DNA of 64,000 nt from NCBI RefSeq assembly GCF_026626335.1, contig NZ_JAPNTZ010000005.1:310001-374000 (forward strand), in the 5' to 3' direction. Positions 51,827-63,156 of this stretch are shown one piece after another; the first letter of the stretch is position 1, and every line of letters begins with the position of its first letter. The position numbers and the translations under genes were made by a program. Source of the stretch: Paractinoplanes pyxinae. GTDB taxonomy: Bacteria > Actinomycetota > Actinomycetes > Mycobacteriales > Micromonosporaceae. The notes under the pieces are model-generated. The model was not told the DNA's origin. It was given only the letters and a program-made list of their open reading frames with translations, and did not search any database.

Positions 51827-51835
51827 GACACCACT

Positions 51836-51968
51836 ATGACGTCATGACTGACGTCAGTCAAGTGTCAGTCCGCCGTCACTTTGACATCTCAGGGTCGACC
51901 CTGAGAAACCCCTGGGTGCTTCCCGTACCCGAATCTCCGCGTACGCGTACGCCGCTGGGCTGACGTCA
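51836..51968. promoter_or_regulatory. Palindrome-dense divergent control region
   Basis: Within 133 bp are four perfect palindromes: ATGACGTCAT (51836-51845), TGACTGACGTCAGTCA (51845-51860), TCTCAGGGTCGACCCTGAGA (51887-51906) and GCGTACGCGTACGC (51939-51952). The octamer TGACGTCA occurs at 51837, 51849 and 51961; the first two are 12 bp apart, close to one helical turn. The region separates the RHH gene (start 51826, minus) from the ABC exporter (start 52027, plus). At least two different regulators probably bind here (inference). Confidence 0.7.
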
Positions 51969-52026
51969 TCACGCTGTCACACCGAAACACTGGGCCGCAG
52001 CGGAAACCATGACCAGGGGGCTACAG

Positions 52027-52764
52027 ATGATGGGGACGAAGGCGGCGCGCGCCGACGACGTGTGGAAGGTCTACGGGAAAGAGGAGGCGCGCGTGGTCGC
52101 CCTGCGCGGGGTGAGCGCGAGTTTTGAACGAGGCAGATTTACGGCCATCATGGGCCCGTCCGGCAGCGGCAAGTCCACGCTGATGCACTGCCTGGCCGGG
52201 CTGGACACGGTCACCCGCGGCACGGTGCACATCGGCGGCACCGAGGTCACCGGCCTGAACGACAAGGCGCTGACCCGGCTGCGCCGCGACCGCGTGGGCT
52301 TCATCTTCCAGCAGTTCAACCTGCTGCCGACGCTGACCGCGGCCGAGAACATCCTGCTGCCGCTGGACATCGCCGGCAAGAAGCCTGACCCGCAGTGGTG
52401 GGACACGGTGATCGGCACGGTGGGCCTGGGCGACCGCCTCGGGCACCGCCCCAGCCAGCTCTCCGGCGGCCAGCAGCAGCGGGTGGCGTGCGCGCGGGCG
52501 CTGATGAGCCGGCCCGACGTCATCTTCGCCGACGAGCCGACCGGAAACCTCGACTCCAAGGCGGGCGCCGAGATCCTGGCCTTCCTGCGCAGCAGCGTGA
52601 TGGAGCACGGCCAGACGATCGTGATGGTCACCCACGACCCGGTCGCGGCCAGCTACACCGATCGCGTGATCTTCCTGGCCGACGGCGAGATCGTGGCCGA
52701 GCTCGACAACCCGACCCCCGAGTCGGTGCTCGAGCAGATGAAGGCCGGGGAGGTGCTGGTCTGA
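52027..52764 (+). CDS. ABC transporter ATP-binding protein (MacB/LolD type)
   Basis: A 245-aa ATPase: Walker A IMGPSGSGKSTLMHCLAGLD, Q-loop FIFQQFNLLPTLTAAENILLP, signature LSGGQQQRVACARAL, Walker B DVIFADEPTGNLDSKAG and switch His in VMVTHDPVAASY. The FQQFNLLP element and length are typical of MacB/LolD-type ATPases that work with FtsX-like permeases. I start at ATG 52027 with AGGGGG upstream (52014-52019); an ATG at 52009 is in frame. The stop overlaps the permease ATG (TGATG). Confidence 0.94.
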   Translation: MMGTKAARADDVWKVYGKEEARVVALRGVSASFERGRFTAIMGPSGSGKSTLMHCLAGLDTVTRGTVHIGGTEVTGLNDKALTRLRRDRVGFIFQQFNLLPTLTAAENILLPLDIAGKKPDPQWWDTVIGTVGLGDRLGHRPSQLSGGQQQRVACARALMSRPDVIFADEPTGNLDSKAGAEILAFLRSSVMEHGQTIVMVTHDPVAASYTDRVIFLADGEIVAELDNPTPESVLEQMKAGEVLV

Positions 52765-55260
52765 TGCTGCGCGCGACGCTGAAGAGCCTGCTGGCGCGCA
52801 AGCTGCGGCTGGTCCTCTCCGGTCTGGCCGTGGTGCTCGGTGTCATGTTCGTGGCCGGCGCCTTCGTCACGACAGACACGCTCGGGCGTACGTTCGACAA
52901 GCTGTTCGCCGAGGGCTACTCGCAGACCGACGTGGCCGTCATGGCCAAGCCCAAGGTGGCGGTGTCCGAGATGGAGGGCGAGCAGGTCCTGACCCCGCTG
53001 CCCGCGTCCCTGGTCGACCAGGTCGCCGCCGTTCCGGGCGTGGCCAAGGCGACCGGCGTGATCTCCGACGACGGCGCCCGGGTGATCGGCTCGGACGGCA
53101 AGGTGGTGACCAGCTACGGACCGCCCCGCATCGGCATGAACTGGGTCGGCACCGACGACCTGATGCAGATGCGCCAGGGCCGCGGCCCCGAGAAGGACAA
53201 CGAGATCGCCGTCAACGAGGCCGTGGCCAAGGCGGCCGGCATCAAGGTCGGCGACCGGGTGGGCGTGCTCACCCAGCTGCCGAAGAAGACGTTCACGCTG
53301 GTCGGCGTGTGGGGGTACACCGAGGGCCGGGACAGCATCGGCGGCGTCCAGGAGGTCGCCTTCACCACGCCGCAGGCGCAGCGGTCGATGCTGGGCCAGA
53401 CCGGCGTCTTCACGCAGGTCACCGTGCGCGTCGACAAAGGTCGGGAGCCTTCCGCCGTACGGGACCAAATTGCGGCCCGGGTGGGCGGGAGTTACGACGT
53501 CAAGACCGGCGAGCAGCTCGCCGCCGACAGCGCCGCCCAGTTCAAAGAGGCGCTGAGCTTCTTCAACAACATCCTGCTCGGCTTCGCGGGAGTGGCCCTG
53601 TTCGTGGGCACGTTCCTCATCCTCAACACGTTCTCGATCATCGTGGCCCAGCGGACCCGTGAGCTCGCCCTGATGCGCGCGCTCGGCGCCGGCCGTCGCC
53701 AGGTGATCAACTCGGTGCTCGTCGAGGCGCTGGTGATCGGCCTGATCGCCGCCGTGTTCGGCCTGGGCGCGGGCGTCGGGGTGGGCGCGCTGCTGGTCAC
53801 GCTGTTCGGCTCGATGAGCGGCGGGCTCGATCCGGCGCCGGTCGGTGTGCCGTTGGCCGCGATCCTCAGCTCGCTGATCGTCGGCGTGGTGGTGACCGTG
53901 GTCGCGGCGGTGCTGCCCGCGCTGCGCGCCTCGCGGATCTCGCCGATCGCCGCCATGCAGGACGTCGCCACACCCGATCGCCCGCTGACCAAGGTGACCG
54001 TGACCGGGGCGATCATCGGCGCGGCCGGCGCGACCATGCTCGGCATCGGCCTGTACGGGACCAGCTCGCTGTGGCTGATCCTGGCCGGGGTGCTGGTCAC
54101 GTTCATCGGGATCGCCCTGCTCACGCCGCTGATCAGCAAGCCGGTGGTGGCCGGTCTGGGGCGCCTGTTCTCGTGGTCGGTGCCCGGCCGGCTGGGGCGG
54201 CTCAACTCGGGCCGCAACCCCCGGCGTACGGCGATAACCGCGGCCGCCCTGATGGTCGGCATCGCCCTGGTCACCGGCGTCACCGTGGTGATGGACTCGG
54301 CCAAGCAGAGCATCGCCGCGCAGGCCGAGAACACGGTCAAGGCCGAGATCGTGATCGGCGGCGACCAGAACGGGCCCCGCCCGCCCACCTTCGACGACGC
54401 GGTGCTGGCCAAGACAGCGGCTCTGCCCGGCGTACGGGCGGCGGCCGGCCTCTGGAACGACCAGGCGCTGGTCAACGGCGAACGCACGTACGTCGACTCC
54501 ACGGACAACCTGGCCAAGATGGCCGACGCGTTCGGGCAGGCGAGCCTGCCGGTGCTGAAGAACGGCCAGATGGCGGTCAGCCAGCAGGAGGCGGCCGAGC
54601 ACAGCTGGGCGGTCGGCAGCGTGCTGAGAATCCAGCTGCCGCGCGGCGAGGAGCACAACTACACGATCGTCGCGACCTACGACGAGGACGCCATGCCCGG
54701 CACGTACTTCCTGCCGGCGGCGGCGTCCAAGGAGTTCGGCATCACCCAGCCCATGCTCGGCTTCGTCCGCCTGGCCGACGGCGCGACCATGGCCCAGGTG
54801 CTGCCCCAGGTAAAGGCGCTGGTGGCGGACAGCCCCGAGGTCAACGCGACCGACCGCAGCAGCTACATCAACCAGCAGGTGGGCACGTTCGACACGGTCA
54901 TCACGATGATCCAGGTGCTGCTCGGCCTGGCCATCCTGATCGCGGTGCTCGGCGTGATCAACACGCTGGCCCTCTCGGTGCTGGAACGCACCCGGGAACT
55001 GGGCCTGCTGCGAGCCGTCGGCCTCGGCCGGGCCCAGACGATGCGCATGGTCACCGTCGAGGCCGTGGTCATCTCGGTCTTCGGCGCCCTGCTGGGCGTG
55101 ATCGTCGGAGCCGGCCTGGGCTCAGCCGTCGTACAGGCCCTGGACGGCGAGGGCATCACCGACCTGGTCCTGCCCTGGACCCAGATGGCGCTCTACCTGG
55201 GCCTGGCCGCCCTGGTCGGCGTCCTGGCGGCCGTGCTCCCTTCGATCAAGGCAGCCCGGC

Positions 55261-57789
<2,529 letters not shown>

Positions 57790-57802
57790 TTAACCTGGGA
57801 AA

Positions 57803-58222
57803 ATGAGCGTCACGCAGCTGATCTACCGCAGCCGCAAGAACAGCCTGCCGCCCAACGGGATCTTCGAGATCCGCGACGAGGCGCGGCGCAACAACGCGGA
57901 ACACGACATCACCGGCGTGCTGCTGTTCAACCGCGACTACTTCCTGCAGTGCCTCGAAGGCGACGCCGAGGACGTGACCCGGACGTTCCGCACGATCAGC
58001 GACGATCCCCGGCACCGCGAGATAGCCCTGATCGCCGTGCACGAGATTCCCGAGCGCAGCTTCCCCGACTGGTCGATGGGCCTGGTCGACAGCACGTCCC
58101 CCCAGCTACGCGTGGCGCTGCGCGACGTGCTGCCTGGCTACGAGTTCACCCCCGAGAACCTGAGCGAGCAGACGGCAACTGCCCTCATGCAGCGGATGCG
58201 CACCCTGAACTACGCCTACTGA
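57803..58222 (+). CDS. BLUF-domain blue-light photoreceptor
   Basis: A 139-aa stand-alone BLUF protein that binds FAD and senses blue light. Key flavin-contacting residues are all present: Tyr8 (QLIYRSRKN), Asn31 (RRNNAEHDITGVLLF), Gln49 (YFLQCLEGD) and the Trp/Met pair (DWSMGLVD). Residues 98-139 form the two C-terminal cap helices. There is no output domain, so signalling must be by protein-protein contact as in PixD/Slr1694-type proteins. It starts at ATG 57803, 17 bp after the DUF2071 gene; the next gene converges and encodes an FMN reductase. Confidence 0.94.
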   Translation: MSVTQLIYRSRKNSLPPNGIFEIRDEARRNNAEHDITGVLLFNRDYFLQCLEGDAEDVTRTFRTISDDPRHREIALIAVHEIPERSFPDWSMGLVDSTSPQLRVALRDVLPGYEFTPENLSEQTATALMQRMRTLNYAY

Positions 58223-58226
58223 GCGC

Positions 58227-58709
58227 TCAGGCGATCAGCGCCGCCGTGTACTGGTCGGCGACGGTGGCCGGGTCGGCCAGTTCGGGCCCGGTCGCGGTCA
58301 GGCCGAAGTCGACGACGTCGGCGCCCAGCTCGCGCAGCAGGCGGGCCAGGAAAGCCTCGGCCGTCTCGGCCTGCGACTGCACCTCGGCGGTGACCACGGG
58401 GACGGCCAGCACCCCGGCCAGCGCGTTGGCCGGCAGCTGGTCGAGCAGCACCTTCAGCGCCCCCGAGAACGTGCCGCGGTAGGTCGGCGTGGCCACGATC
58501 AGCAACGCGGCGTCCTGCACTTCCATGAGCGCCGCCCCGGTCGCCCCGTCGTCCGGCGTCAGCAGGCCGGGCCCCAGCTCGGCCACGTCGACCGTGACGA
58601 ACGTTTCGTTCCCCCGGCTGCGCGCGATCCGCTGCCCCAGAGCCGTCGCCAGCTGCAACGTCCGCGATGCGGGAGTGGGATGTCCGGAGATGACAACCAC
58701 GTCCGGCAT
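58227..58709 (-). CDS. NADPH-dependent FMN reductase (SsuE/flavodoxin-like fold)
   Basis: A 160-aa flavodoxin-like reductase. VVVISGHPTPASRTLQLATAL (phosphate-binding loop), DDGATGAALMEVQDAALLIVATPTYRGTFSGALKVLLDQLPANAL (FMN-binding Y-R-G/T) and VLAVPVVTAEVQSQA match SsuE-type proteins that transfer hydride from NADPH to FMN. The start at ATG 58709 has GGAGGCG upstream. It ends 4 bp from the convergent BLUF gene, a suggestive flavin-flavin neighbourhood. Confidence 0.9.
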   Translation of the reverse strand: MPDVVVISGHPTPASRTLQLATALGQRIARSRGNETFVTVDVAELGPGLLTPDDGATGAALMEVQDAALLIVATPTYRGTFSGALKVLLDQLPANALAGVLAVPVVTAEVQSQAETAEAFLARLLRELGADVVDFGLTATGPELADPATVADQYTAALIA

Positions 58710-58811
58710 GGGCGCCTCCTCGTAGTAACAACTTCCCGTCATCATCGATCCCGGCCCCGAAGATTGCCATACGTCGAACGCTTGACTACTTTCCGCTACC
58801 GACGGCCGCGA

Positions 58812-59783
58812 TCACTCGGTGCGGACAACGACCTTGCCGCTGACGCGGTTCTCCTCGATGTCGCGGTGGGCGTCGCGGATGCGCTCGAACGGATAAAACG
58901 TCACCGGGCCGAGCACGAGCGAGCCGGCGGCCAGCCGGTCCAGCGCGCTCTGCAGAACGCTCGCGGGCAGATTGCCGGCATTTCCGCTGTACGCCGTGAG
59001 GCGCACCCCCGTGGGCAGGTACCCGATGGGATAGAAGTCCGGGATCGTCCACTGGTTGGACAACATGCCCGCGAAGCAGACGGTGCCGTGCACCCGCGTC
59101 GAGGCCAAGGTGTCGGGCAGCGTCGGCGTGCCGACCAGTTCGAGCGCGGCGTCGACGCCGTCCGGCACGAGCTCGCGGACCCGGGCGGCCACCGTGCCGT
59201 CGTCCAGGATCGGATGGTCGACGCCGTTGGCCGCCAATTCGTCCAGTCGGGCCGGTTGGCGGGTGGTGGCCAGCACGGTGGCGCCGAGGTCGCGGGCCAG
59301 CGCGGCGGTGGCGTAGCCGAGGGCCGAGGTGCCGCCCCGGATCAGCAGCGTCTGACCGGCGCGCAGGTCGAGGCCGGTGGTCAGGGAGCCGTAGGCGGTC
59401 TGCAGCGTTTCCGGCACGGCGCCGAGCACCGGCCACGGCAGCTCGGACCGGAACGGGACCACCTGCGCCCGCGGGACGACGGTGTAGTCGGCGTAGCCGC
59501 CGTCGAAGGTGCGACCCATGCCGCCCATCAGCGCGGCCACCTGCTGCCCGGGTTCGAGGTCGCTGCCGGGCGCGGCGTCGACCACCCCGACCGCCTCGAT
59601 GCCGGGCACGATCGGCAGCTTGGCGCCCTCGGCGTACCCGAGGCGCAGGTGAAGTTCGGACCGGTTGAGACCGAACGCCTTGACCCGGATGCGCACCTCA
59701 CCCGGCCCCGGCGCCGGAACCGGCACCTCACGGATCTCAAGATTCTCGACGGGGCCGGGTGCTGACAGAACGATGGCTCTCAT
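58812..59783 (-). CDS. Zinc-independent quinone-oxidoreductase-type alcohol dehydrogenase
   Basis: A 323-aa MDR-superfamily oxidoreductase: APGPVENLEIREVPVPAPGPGEVRIRVKAFGLNRSELHLR, a nucleotide site (TLLIRGGTSALGYATAALARDLGATVLATTRQP), and no zinc Cys/His cluster in the usual position. It would reduce quinones or enones with NADPH. ATG 59783 has GGAGG at ideal spacing. It is divergent from the MarR gene across two operator palindromes. Confidence 0.92.
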   Translation of the reverse strand: MRAIVLSAPGPVENLEIREVPVPAPGPGEVRIRVKAFGLNRSELHLRLGYAEGAKLPIVPGIEAVGVVDAAPGSDLEPGQQVAALMGGMGRTFDGGYADYTVVPRAQVVPFRSELPWPVLGAVPETLQTAYGSLTTGLDLRAGQTLLIRGGTSALGYATAALARDLGATVLATTRQPARLDELAANGVDHPILDDGTVAARVRELVPDGVDAALELVGTPTLPDTLASTRVHGTVCFAGMLSNQWTIPDFYPIGYLPTGVRLTAYSGNAGNLPASVLQSALDRLAAGSLVLGPVTFYPFERIRDAHRDIEENRVSGKVVVRTE

Positions 59784-59799
59784 GCCGGCCTCCAACAAC

Positions 59800-59826
59800 A
59801 TTCCATGGAATCTAATTCCGCGGAAT
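59800..59826. promoter_or_regulatory. Paired 12-bp palindromes, MarR-type operator
   Basis: ATTCCATGGAAT (59800-59811) and ATTCCGCGGAAT (59815-59826) are perfect palindromes sharing ATTCC(N2)GGAAT, with centres 15 bp apart. They lie in the 56-bp gap between the oxidoreductase (start 59783) and the marR-like gene (start 59840), so one MarR dimer pair could shut off both. Operator identity is inferred from position and symmetry. Confidence 0.75.
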
Positions 59827-59839
59827 GTAACCTGGATCG

Positions 59840-60280
59840 GTGACAGCGCGCGTGTGGTGGCTCCACGACCTGATCCGGCTCGAGATCGTGCTGTGGGAGC
59901 ATGTCGACGCCCGGCTCAAGCGCGACCATGATCTGCCGCTTTCGTCGTACGAGACGTTGCTGGCGGTGGCCGGCGGGGGCGAGATCCGGATCGGCGACCT
60001 GGCCCGCGAGCTGCGCATCACGATCGGCGGCGCCAGCAAGCTGGCCGACCGGGTGCGCGCGGCCGGGCTCATCGAGCGGACCGTCGACCCCGCCGACCGG
60101 CGGGCCAGCCTGATCACCACCACGCCTCTCGGCCGTGCACAGCTGGCCGCCGCGACCGTCTCCTACGACGCCGCGGTGGGCGAAATTCTGGACGGAGTTC
60201 TCAACGACGACGAGCAGCGGTCGATGCACGACATGGTCCGCCGGCTCCTCGCAGAAAGCGCACAGCGATTGCACAGCTGA
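59840..60280 (+). CDS. MarR-family regulator
   Basis: A 146-aa winged-helix regulator: WWLHDLIRLEIVLWEHVDARLKRDHDLPLSSYETLLAVAGG, recognition region IGDLARELRITIGGASKLADRV, wing GLIERTVDPADRRASLITTTPLG and dimerisation helices. It has no Cys, so it more probably responds to a small molecule than to oxidation. GTG start at 59840. It likely represses itself and the divergent oxidoreductase via the 59800-59826 sites. Confidence 0.93.
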   Translation: MTARVWWLHDLIRLEIVLWEHVDARLKRDHDLPLSSYETLLAVAGGGEIRIGDLARELRITIGGASKLADRVRAAGLIERTVDPADRRASLITTTPLGRAQLAAATVSYDAAVGEILDGVLNDDEQRSMHDMVRRLLAESAQRLHS

Positions 60281-60327
60281 GCGACGCACAGTAGAGGGGT
60301 CACTTCTTTCGGTACCGGAGGTACCCC

Positions 60328-60597
60328 TTGATCCTGGCTCTCGTCGACTTCGTTCTTCTGCTCGTGCAGCTGTTGCTGGTCGCCCGGGCCGTGCTCGACT
60401 GGAGCACCGTGCTGGCCGGGCCCGCCCAGGCCGGCGGCTTCCGGGCCCGGCTCATGTCGGGCGTCTACACCGTCACCGAGCCGATCCTGGCCCCCGTGCG
60501 CCGGGTCATCCCGCCGCTGCGCGTCGGCGGCGCCGCGATCGACCTCGCCTTCATCATCGTCTTCTTCGCGATCGTCGTCCTGCGCGCCATCATCTAG
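60328..60597 (+). CDS. YggT-family membrane protein
   Basis: An 89-aa protein with two hydrophobic segments (ILALVDFVLLLVQLLLVARAVL, IDLAFIIVFFAIVVLRAII) and the family motif VTEPILAPVRRVIPPLRVGGAAIDLA. YggT proteins are linked to septum positioning and K+ homeostasis in various bacteria, with no fixed biochemical role. TTG start at 60328 preceded by GGAGG. The last codons and stop lie in the first of three 19-bp repeats that continue downstream. Confidence 0.9.
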   Translation: MILALVDFVLLLVQLLLVARAVLDWSTVLAGPAQAGGFRARLMSGVYTVTEPILAPVRRVIPPLRVGGAAIDLAFIIVFFAIVVLRAII

Positions 60598-60638
60598 CCG
60601 GCGCGCCATCATCCAGCCGGCGCGCCATCATCTAGCCG
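60582..60638 (+). repeat. Three 19-bp tandem copies of the yggT 3' end
   Basis: GCGCGCCATCATCTAGCCG is present at 60582-60600 and 60620-60638, with one change (CCAG for CTAG) at 60601-60619. The first unit encodes the end of YggT (RAII) and its TAG stop; the third copy keeps the TAG. The units fill the gap up to the stop of the convergent acetyltransferase gene (60640). Confidence 0.93.
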
Positions 60639-60639
60639 G

Positions 60640-61368
60640 TCAGTGCCGGACCCACAGGTTCTCCTCGACGTACACGCCGCGGTCCTGCTCCACGTCGATG
60701 TGCACGAGGTTCAGGGCGTCCGGCACGACGTAGTCCCGGGTCGCCGGGAAGAGCATGTCCGTCCACTGCTCCCATTCGGCCACGGTCCCGGCGATCACCA
60801 TCGACCGCCGGGCCGGGCCGAGCACCACGGCTCCCATGCGCTGGTGGGTCCGGATCCACGGGTCGATCGACAGCCCGTCGGGCCGGGCCCACGTCGCATA
60901 TTCGGCCATCGGTACGGTCGGGTAGCGGTGCTTCCACGTCGGCCTCAGCGGCGCGACGACATGCGACAAGCCTTCCGCGTACGCCCTCCGCTTGAGCTCG
61001 CCGAGCACGGCGCCGGCCAGTCCACGCCGATCATGAGCCGCGCCGACCGCGGCCGCCATGAAGCTGAGCGCGGTCGGCTTCCGGCCGGCCTCGTGGCCCT
61101 CCACCGCCCGCACGAGAGCGCCGTCGTAGCCGTCCGGCAAGTCGCCGACCGTACCGTCCCAGGCGATCGGGACACCCCACCCGCCGGCCATGACCTTGCC
61201 GTCGTCGTCGAGGGCCATCACGTCGAAGCGCCCGAACCAGCGTCGCACCCGCTCCAGGTGCCGCTTGGATACGTCGTCGTGGAAGATGAACTCCGGCCAG
61301 CGCTCCCGGAACGCCTCGGCCGCCTCCTCGTCGAGGTCGGGCCGGTTGCTCCTCGTGATGATCTGCAC
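60640..61368 (-). CDS. GNAT-fold acetyltransferase-like protein
   Basis: A 242-aa protein. The middle resembles a GNAT core (ALSFMAAAVGAAHDRRGLAGAVLGELKRRAYAEGLSHVVAPLR, with an R-R-G-L-A acetyl-CoA loop), preceded by VMALDDDGKVMAGGWGVPIAWDG and followed by WIRTHQRMGAVVLGPARRSMVI. The C-terminal 60 residues are unlike classical GNATs. I would call it GNAT-like with an unknown acceptor. It starts at ATG 61368 and its stop abuts the yggT repeats. Confidence 0.75.
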   Translation of the reverse strand: MQIITRSNRPDLDEEAAEAFRERWPEFIFHDDVSKRHLERVRRWFGRFDVMALDDDGKVMAGGWGVPIAWDGTVGDLPDGYDGALVRAVEGHEAGRKPTALSFMAAAVGAAHDRRGLAGAVLGELKRRAYAEGLSHVVAPLRPTWKHRYPTVPMAEYATWARPDGLSIDPWIRTHQRMGAVVLGPARRSMVIAGTVAEWEQWTDMLFPATRDYVVPDALNLVHIDVEQDRGVYVEENLWVRH

Positions 61369-61400
61369 GCGCGCACTATAGGGCTTGTCGTGCCGATCAC

Positions 61401-61476
61401 GCGGGGCTGAGGCGACGTCCGGGCGGGGCTGAGGCGGGGCCAGGCGGGGCTGAGGCGGGGCTGAGGCGGGGCCTGG
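61401..61476. repeat. Array of GCGGGGCTGAG units
   Basis: The 11-bp unit GCGGGGCTGAG recurs at 61401-61411 and 61423-61433 and, with a variant (GCGGGGCCAGG) between, twice more at 61445-61466; a partial unit closes the array. It lies in the 118-bp spacer between the SDR stop (61487, minus) and the acetyltransferase start (61368, minus). On the minus strand it reads CTCAGCCCCGC. It may be slippage-born. Confidence 0.7.
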
Positions 61477-61486
61477 CGGTCCCGGG

Positions 61487-62206
61487 TCAGATCGCGAGCC
61501 CGCCGGTGGCCCGGATGTTCTGGCCGGTCACCCAGCCGCCCTGCGGTGAGCACAGGAACGCGACCACCGCCGCCACGTCGGCCGGGCGGCCCAAGCGGCC
61601 GAGCGCGGTCAGGTTGGCCGCGGTCTCCAGGGCTTCGGGCGGGTTGACCGAGCGCAGCAGGTCGGTGTCAGTGGCGCCCGGCGAGACGGTGTTGACCGTG
61701 ATGCCGCGCGGGCCCAGTTCGCGGGCCGCGACCGCCGTGATTTGTTCCAGGGCGGCCTTGCTCGCGCAGTAGAGGGCCAGGCGGGCGGCCTGCGAGACCG
61801 TGTTGAGCGTCGAGATGTTGACGACCCGGCCGCCGTCGCGCAGCAGCGGTGTCGCTTCCTTGATGGCGAACAGCGGGAACTTCGTGTTGATCGTGAAGAC
61901 GCGGTCGAAGTCCTCCGGCGTCAGCTCGCTGATCGGCGCCGCGGTGGCGACGCCCGCGTTGTTGACCAGGATGTCGAGGCCGTCGCGGACCGGCTCGAAC
62001 ATCGCGGCCAGCCCGGTGAGCTCCTGCTGGTCGGCGCGCACGGCCGTCGTACCGGGAAGGTCGTTGAGAACTTTCTCGGCCGCGGCGTCGTCCTGCCGGT
62101 AGGTGAACACCACCCGGGCTCCCGCGGCGGCCAGGTGCTCGACGATTGCCCGCCCGATGCCCCGTGATCCCCCGGTCACCAGCGCTGTCTTCCCCGTGAG
62201 AGTCAT
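61487..62206 (-). CDS. Short-chain dehydrogenase/reductase
   Basis: A 239-aa classical SDR: TALVTGGSRGIGRAIVEHLAAAG (NADPH-binding), LDILVNNAGVATAAPISELT, catalytic Ser in VVNISTLNTVSQAARLALYCASKAALEQ with the Y-x3-K pair, and ITVNTVSPGATDTDLL. It is FabG-like in form; the substrate is unknown. It starts 9 bp after the AraC-type gene and belongs to its operon. Confidence 0.93.
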   Translation of the reverse strand: MTLTGKTALVTGGSRGIGRAIVEHLAAAGARVVFTYRQDDAAAEKVLNDLPGTTAVRADQQELTGLAAMFEPVRDGLDILVNNAGVATAAPISELTPEDFDRVFTINTKFPLFAIKEATPLLRDGGRVVNISTLNTVSQAARLALYCASKAALEQITAVAARELGPRGITVNTVSPGATDTDLLRSVNPPEALETAANLTALGRLGRPADVAAVVAFLCSPQGGWVTGQNIRATGGLAI

Positions 62207-62215
62207 GCCCGCACG

Positions 62216-63100
62216 CTAGAACCGCCTGGCGCCGCCGGTCTTGGACGTTTGCGACACGACGATCGGCGGCGTTCGCAGGTGGGCAGCCAGCGCGGACGGT
62301 GTCATCCCGGCCATCGCCCGAGTCTCCCGGGCCAGGTGCGACTGATCGGCGAAGCCACTGCCGGCCGCCGCGTCCGCCGGCGACGCTCCCGCTCCGAACC
62401 GGCCGACAACCCGCTGGAACCGCGCGATCCTGGCCACGGTGGCCGGCGACATCCCGATGTGCTGCCGGAACCCGCGCTCCAACCGCCGCCGGCTGACCCC
62501 CAGCTCGTCGGCGAGCACTCCGACCCGCGGCGGTTCGGCCCGCTGCAGCCGCCACCAGGCCGCGGTTACTGCCGCTTCCGGCTCGACCCCGTGCTTCCGG
62601 ACGCCTTCGCGGACGCGGCCGAGCTTTACGGAGCGCGACCCTCCACGGAACGCGACGCCGAGCAGGGCTTCGAGCACGTCGAACCGCTCGTCCCAGCTCC
62701 GGAGCGCACCAAGCATCCCCGGAAGCTCGGTCGCGACAGACCCCATCAGATCGGCCAGCTCGATCCCGTTCCCGCCGACCTCGCGCATGGGAACCCCGAG
62801 CAGCGTCGCCACCCCCAGCGGAGTGAGCCCCACGCTGACGCCGTGCCCCCACCGGTTACCCCCGTGCGCAGAGGCAGCCTCCCGAGCCCCCGAGACAATC
62901 CCCGACCGCGATCCAAAGTCGACGATCACCGTCGTCGAGGCCAGCGGCAGCACCAGATGTTCCACCGGCCGGCCGGACCCCGACCGAAACCCCGAAAGTC
63001 CCAGCACGTACGCCCGAAGCCCCACCGGCACACCCCGGACCGCAACCTCGCACGGCTCCGCCGACACCACCGCCGGCACGGAGTGAATCTGCGCCCTCAT
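62216..63100 (-). CDS. AraC-family transcriptional regulator
   Basis: A 294-aa protein. Its N-terminal ligand-sensing region (residues 1-150) is a single-chain cupin-like domain without known motif. The C-terminal AraC helix-turn-helix pair is clear: LADELGVSRRRLERGFRQHIGMSPATVARIARFQRVVGRF and AAAGSGFADQSHLARETRAMAGMTPSAL. ATG 63100 gives a compact start. It is the upstream member of a two-gene unit with the SDR and probably regulates it. Copy B of the dispersed repeat lies 57 bp upstream. Confidence 0.9.
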   Translation of the reverse strand: MRAQIHSVPAVVSAEPCEVAVRGVPVGLRAYVLGLSGFRSGSGRPVEHLVLPLASTTVIVDFGSRSGIVSGAREAASAHGGNRWGHGVSVGLTPLGVATLLGVPMREVGGNGIELADLMGSVATELPGMLGALRSWDERFDVLEALLGVAFRGGSRSVKLGRVREGVRKHGVEPEAAVTAAWWRLQRAEPPRVGVLADELGVSRRRLERGFRQHIGMSPATVARIARFQRVVGRFGAGASPADAAAGSGFADQSHLARETRAMAGMTPSALAAHLRTPPIVVSQTSKTGGARRF

Positions 63101-63156
63101 CCCGCCAGACTCACCGCGCCCCCGACTCCGGTCAAGCAACACGGGTTTGCTTCTGG

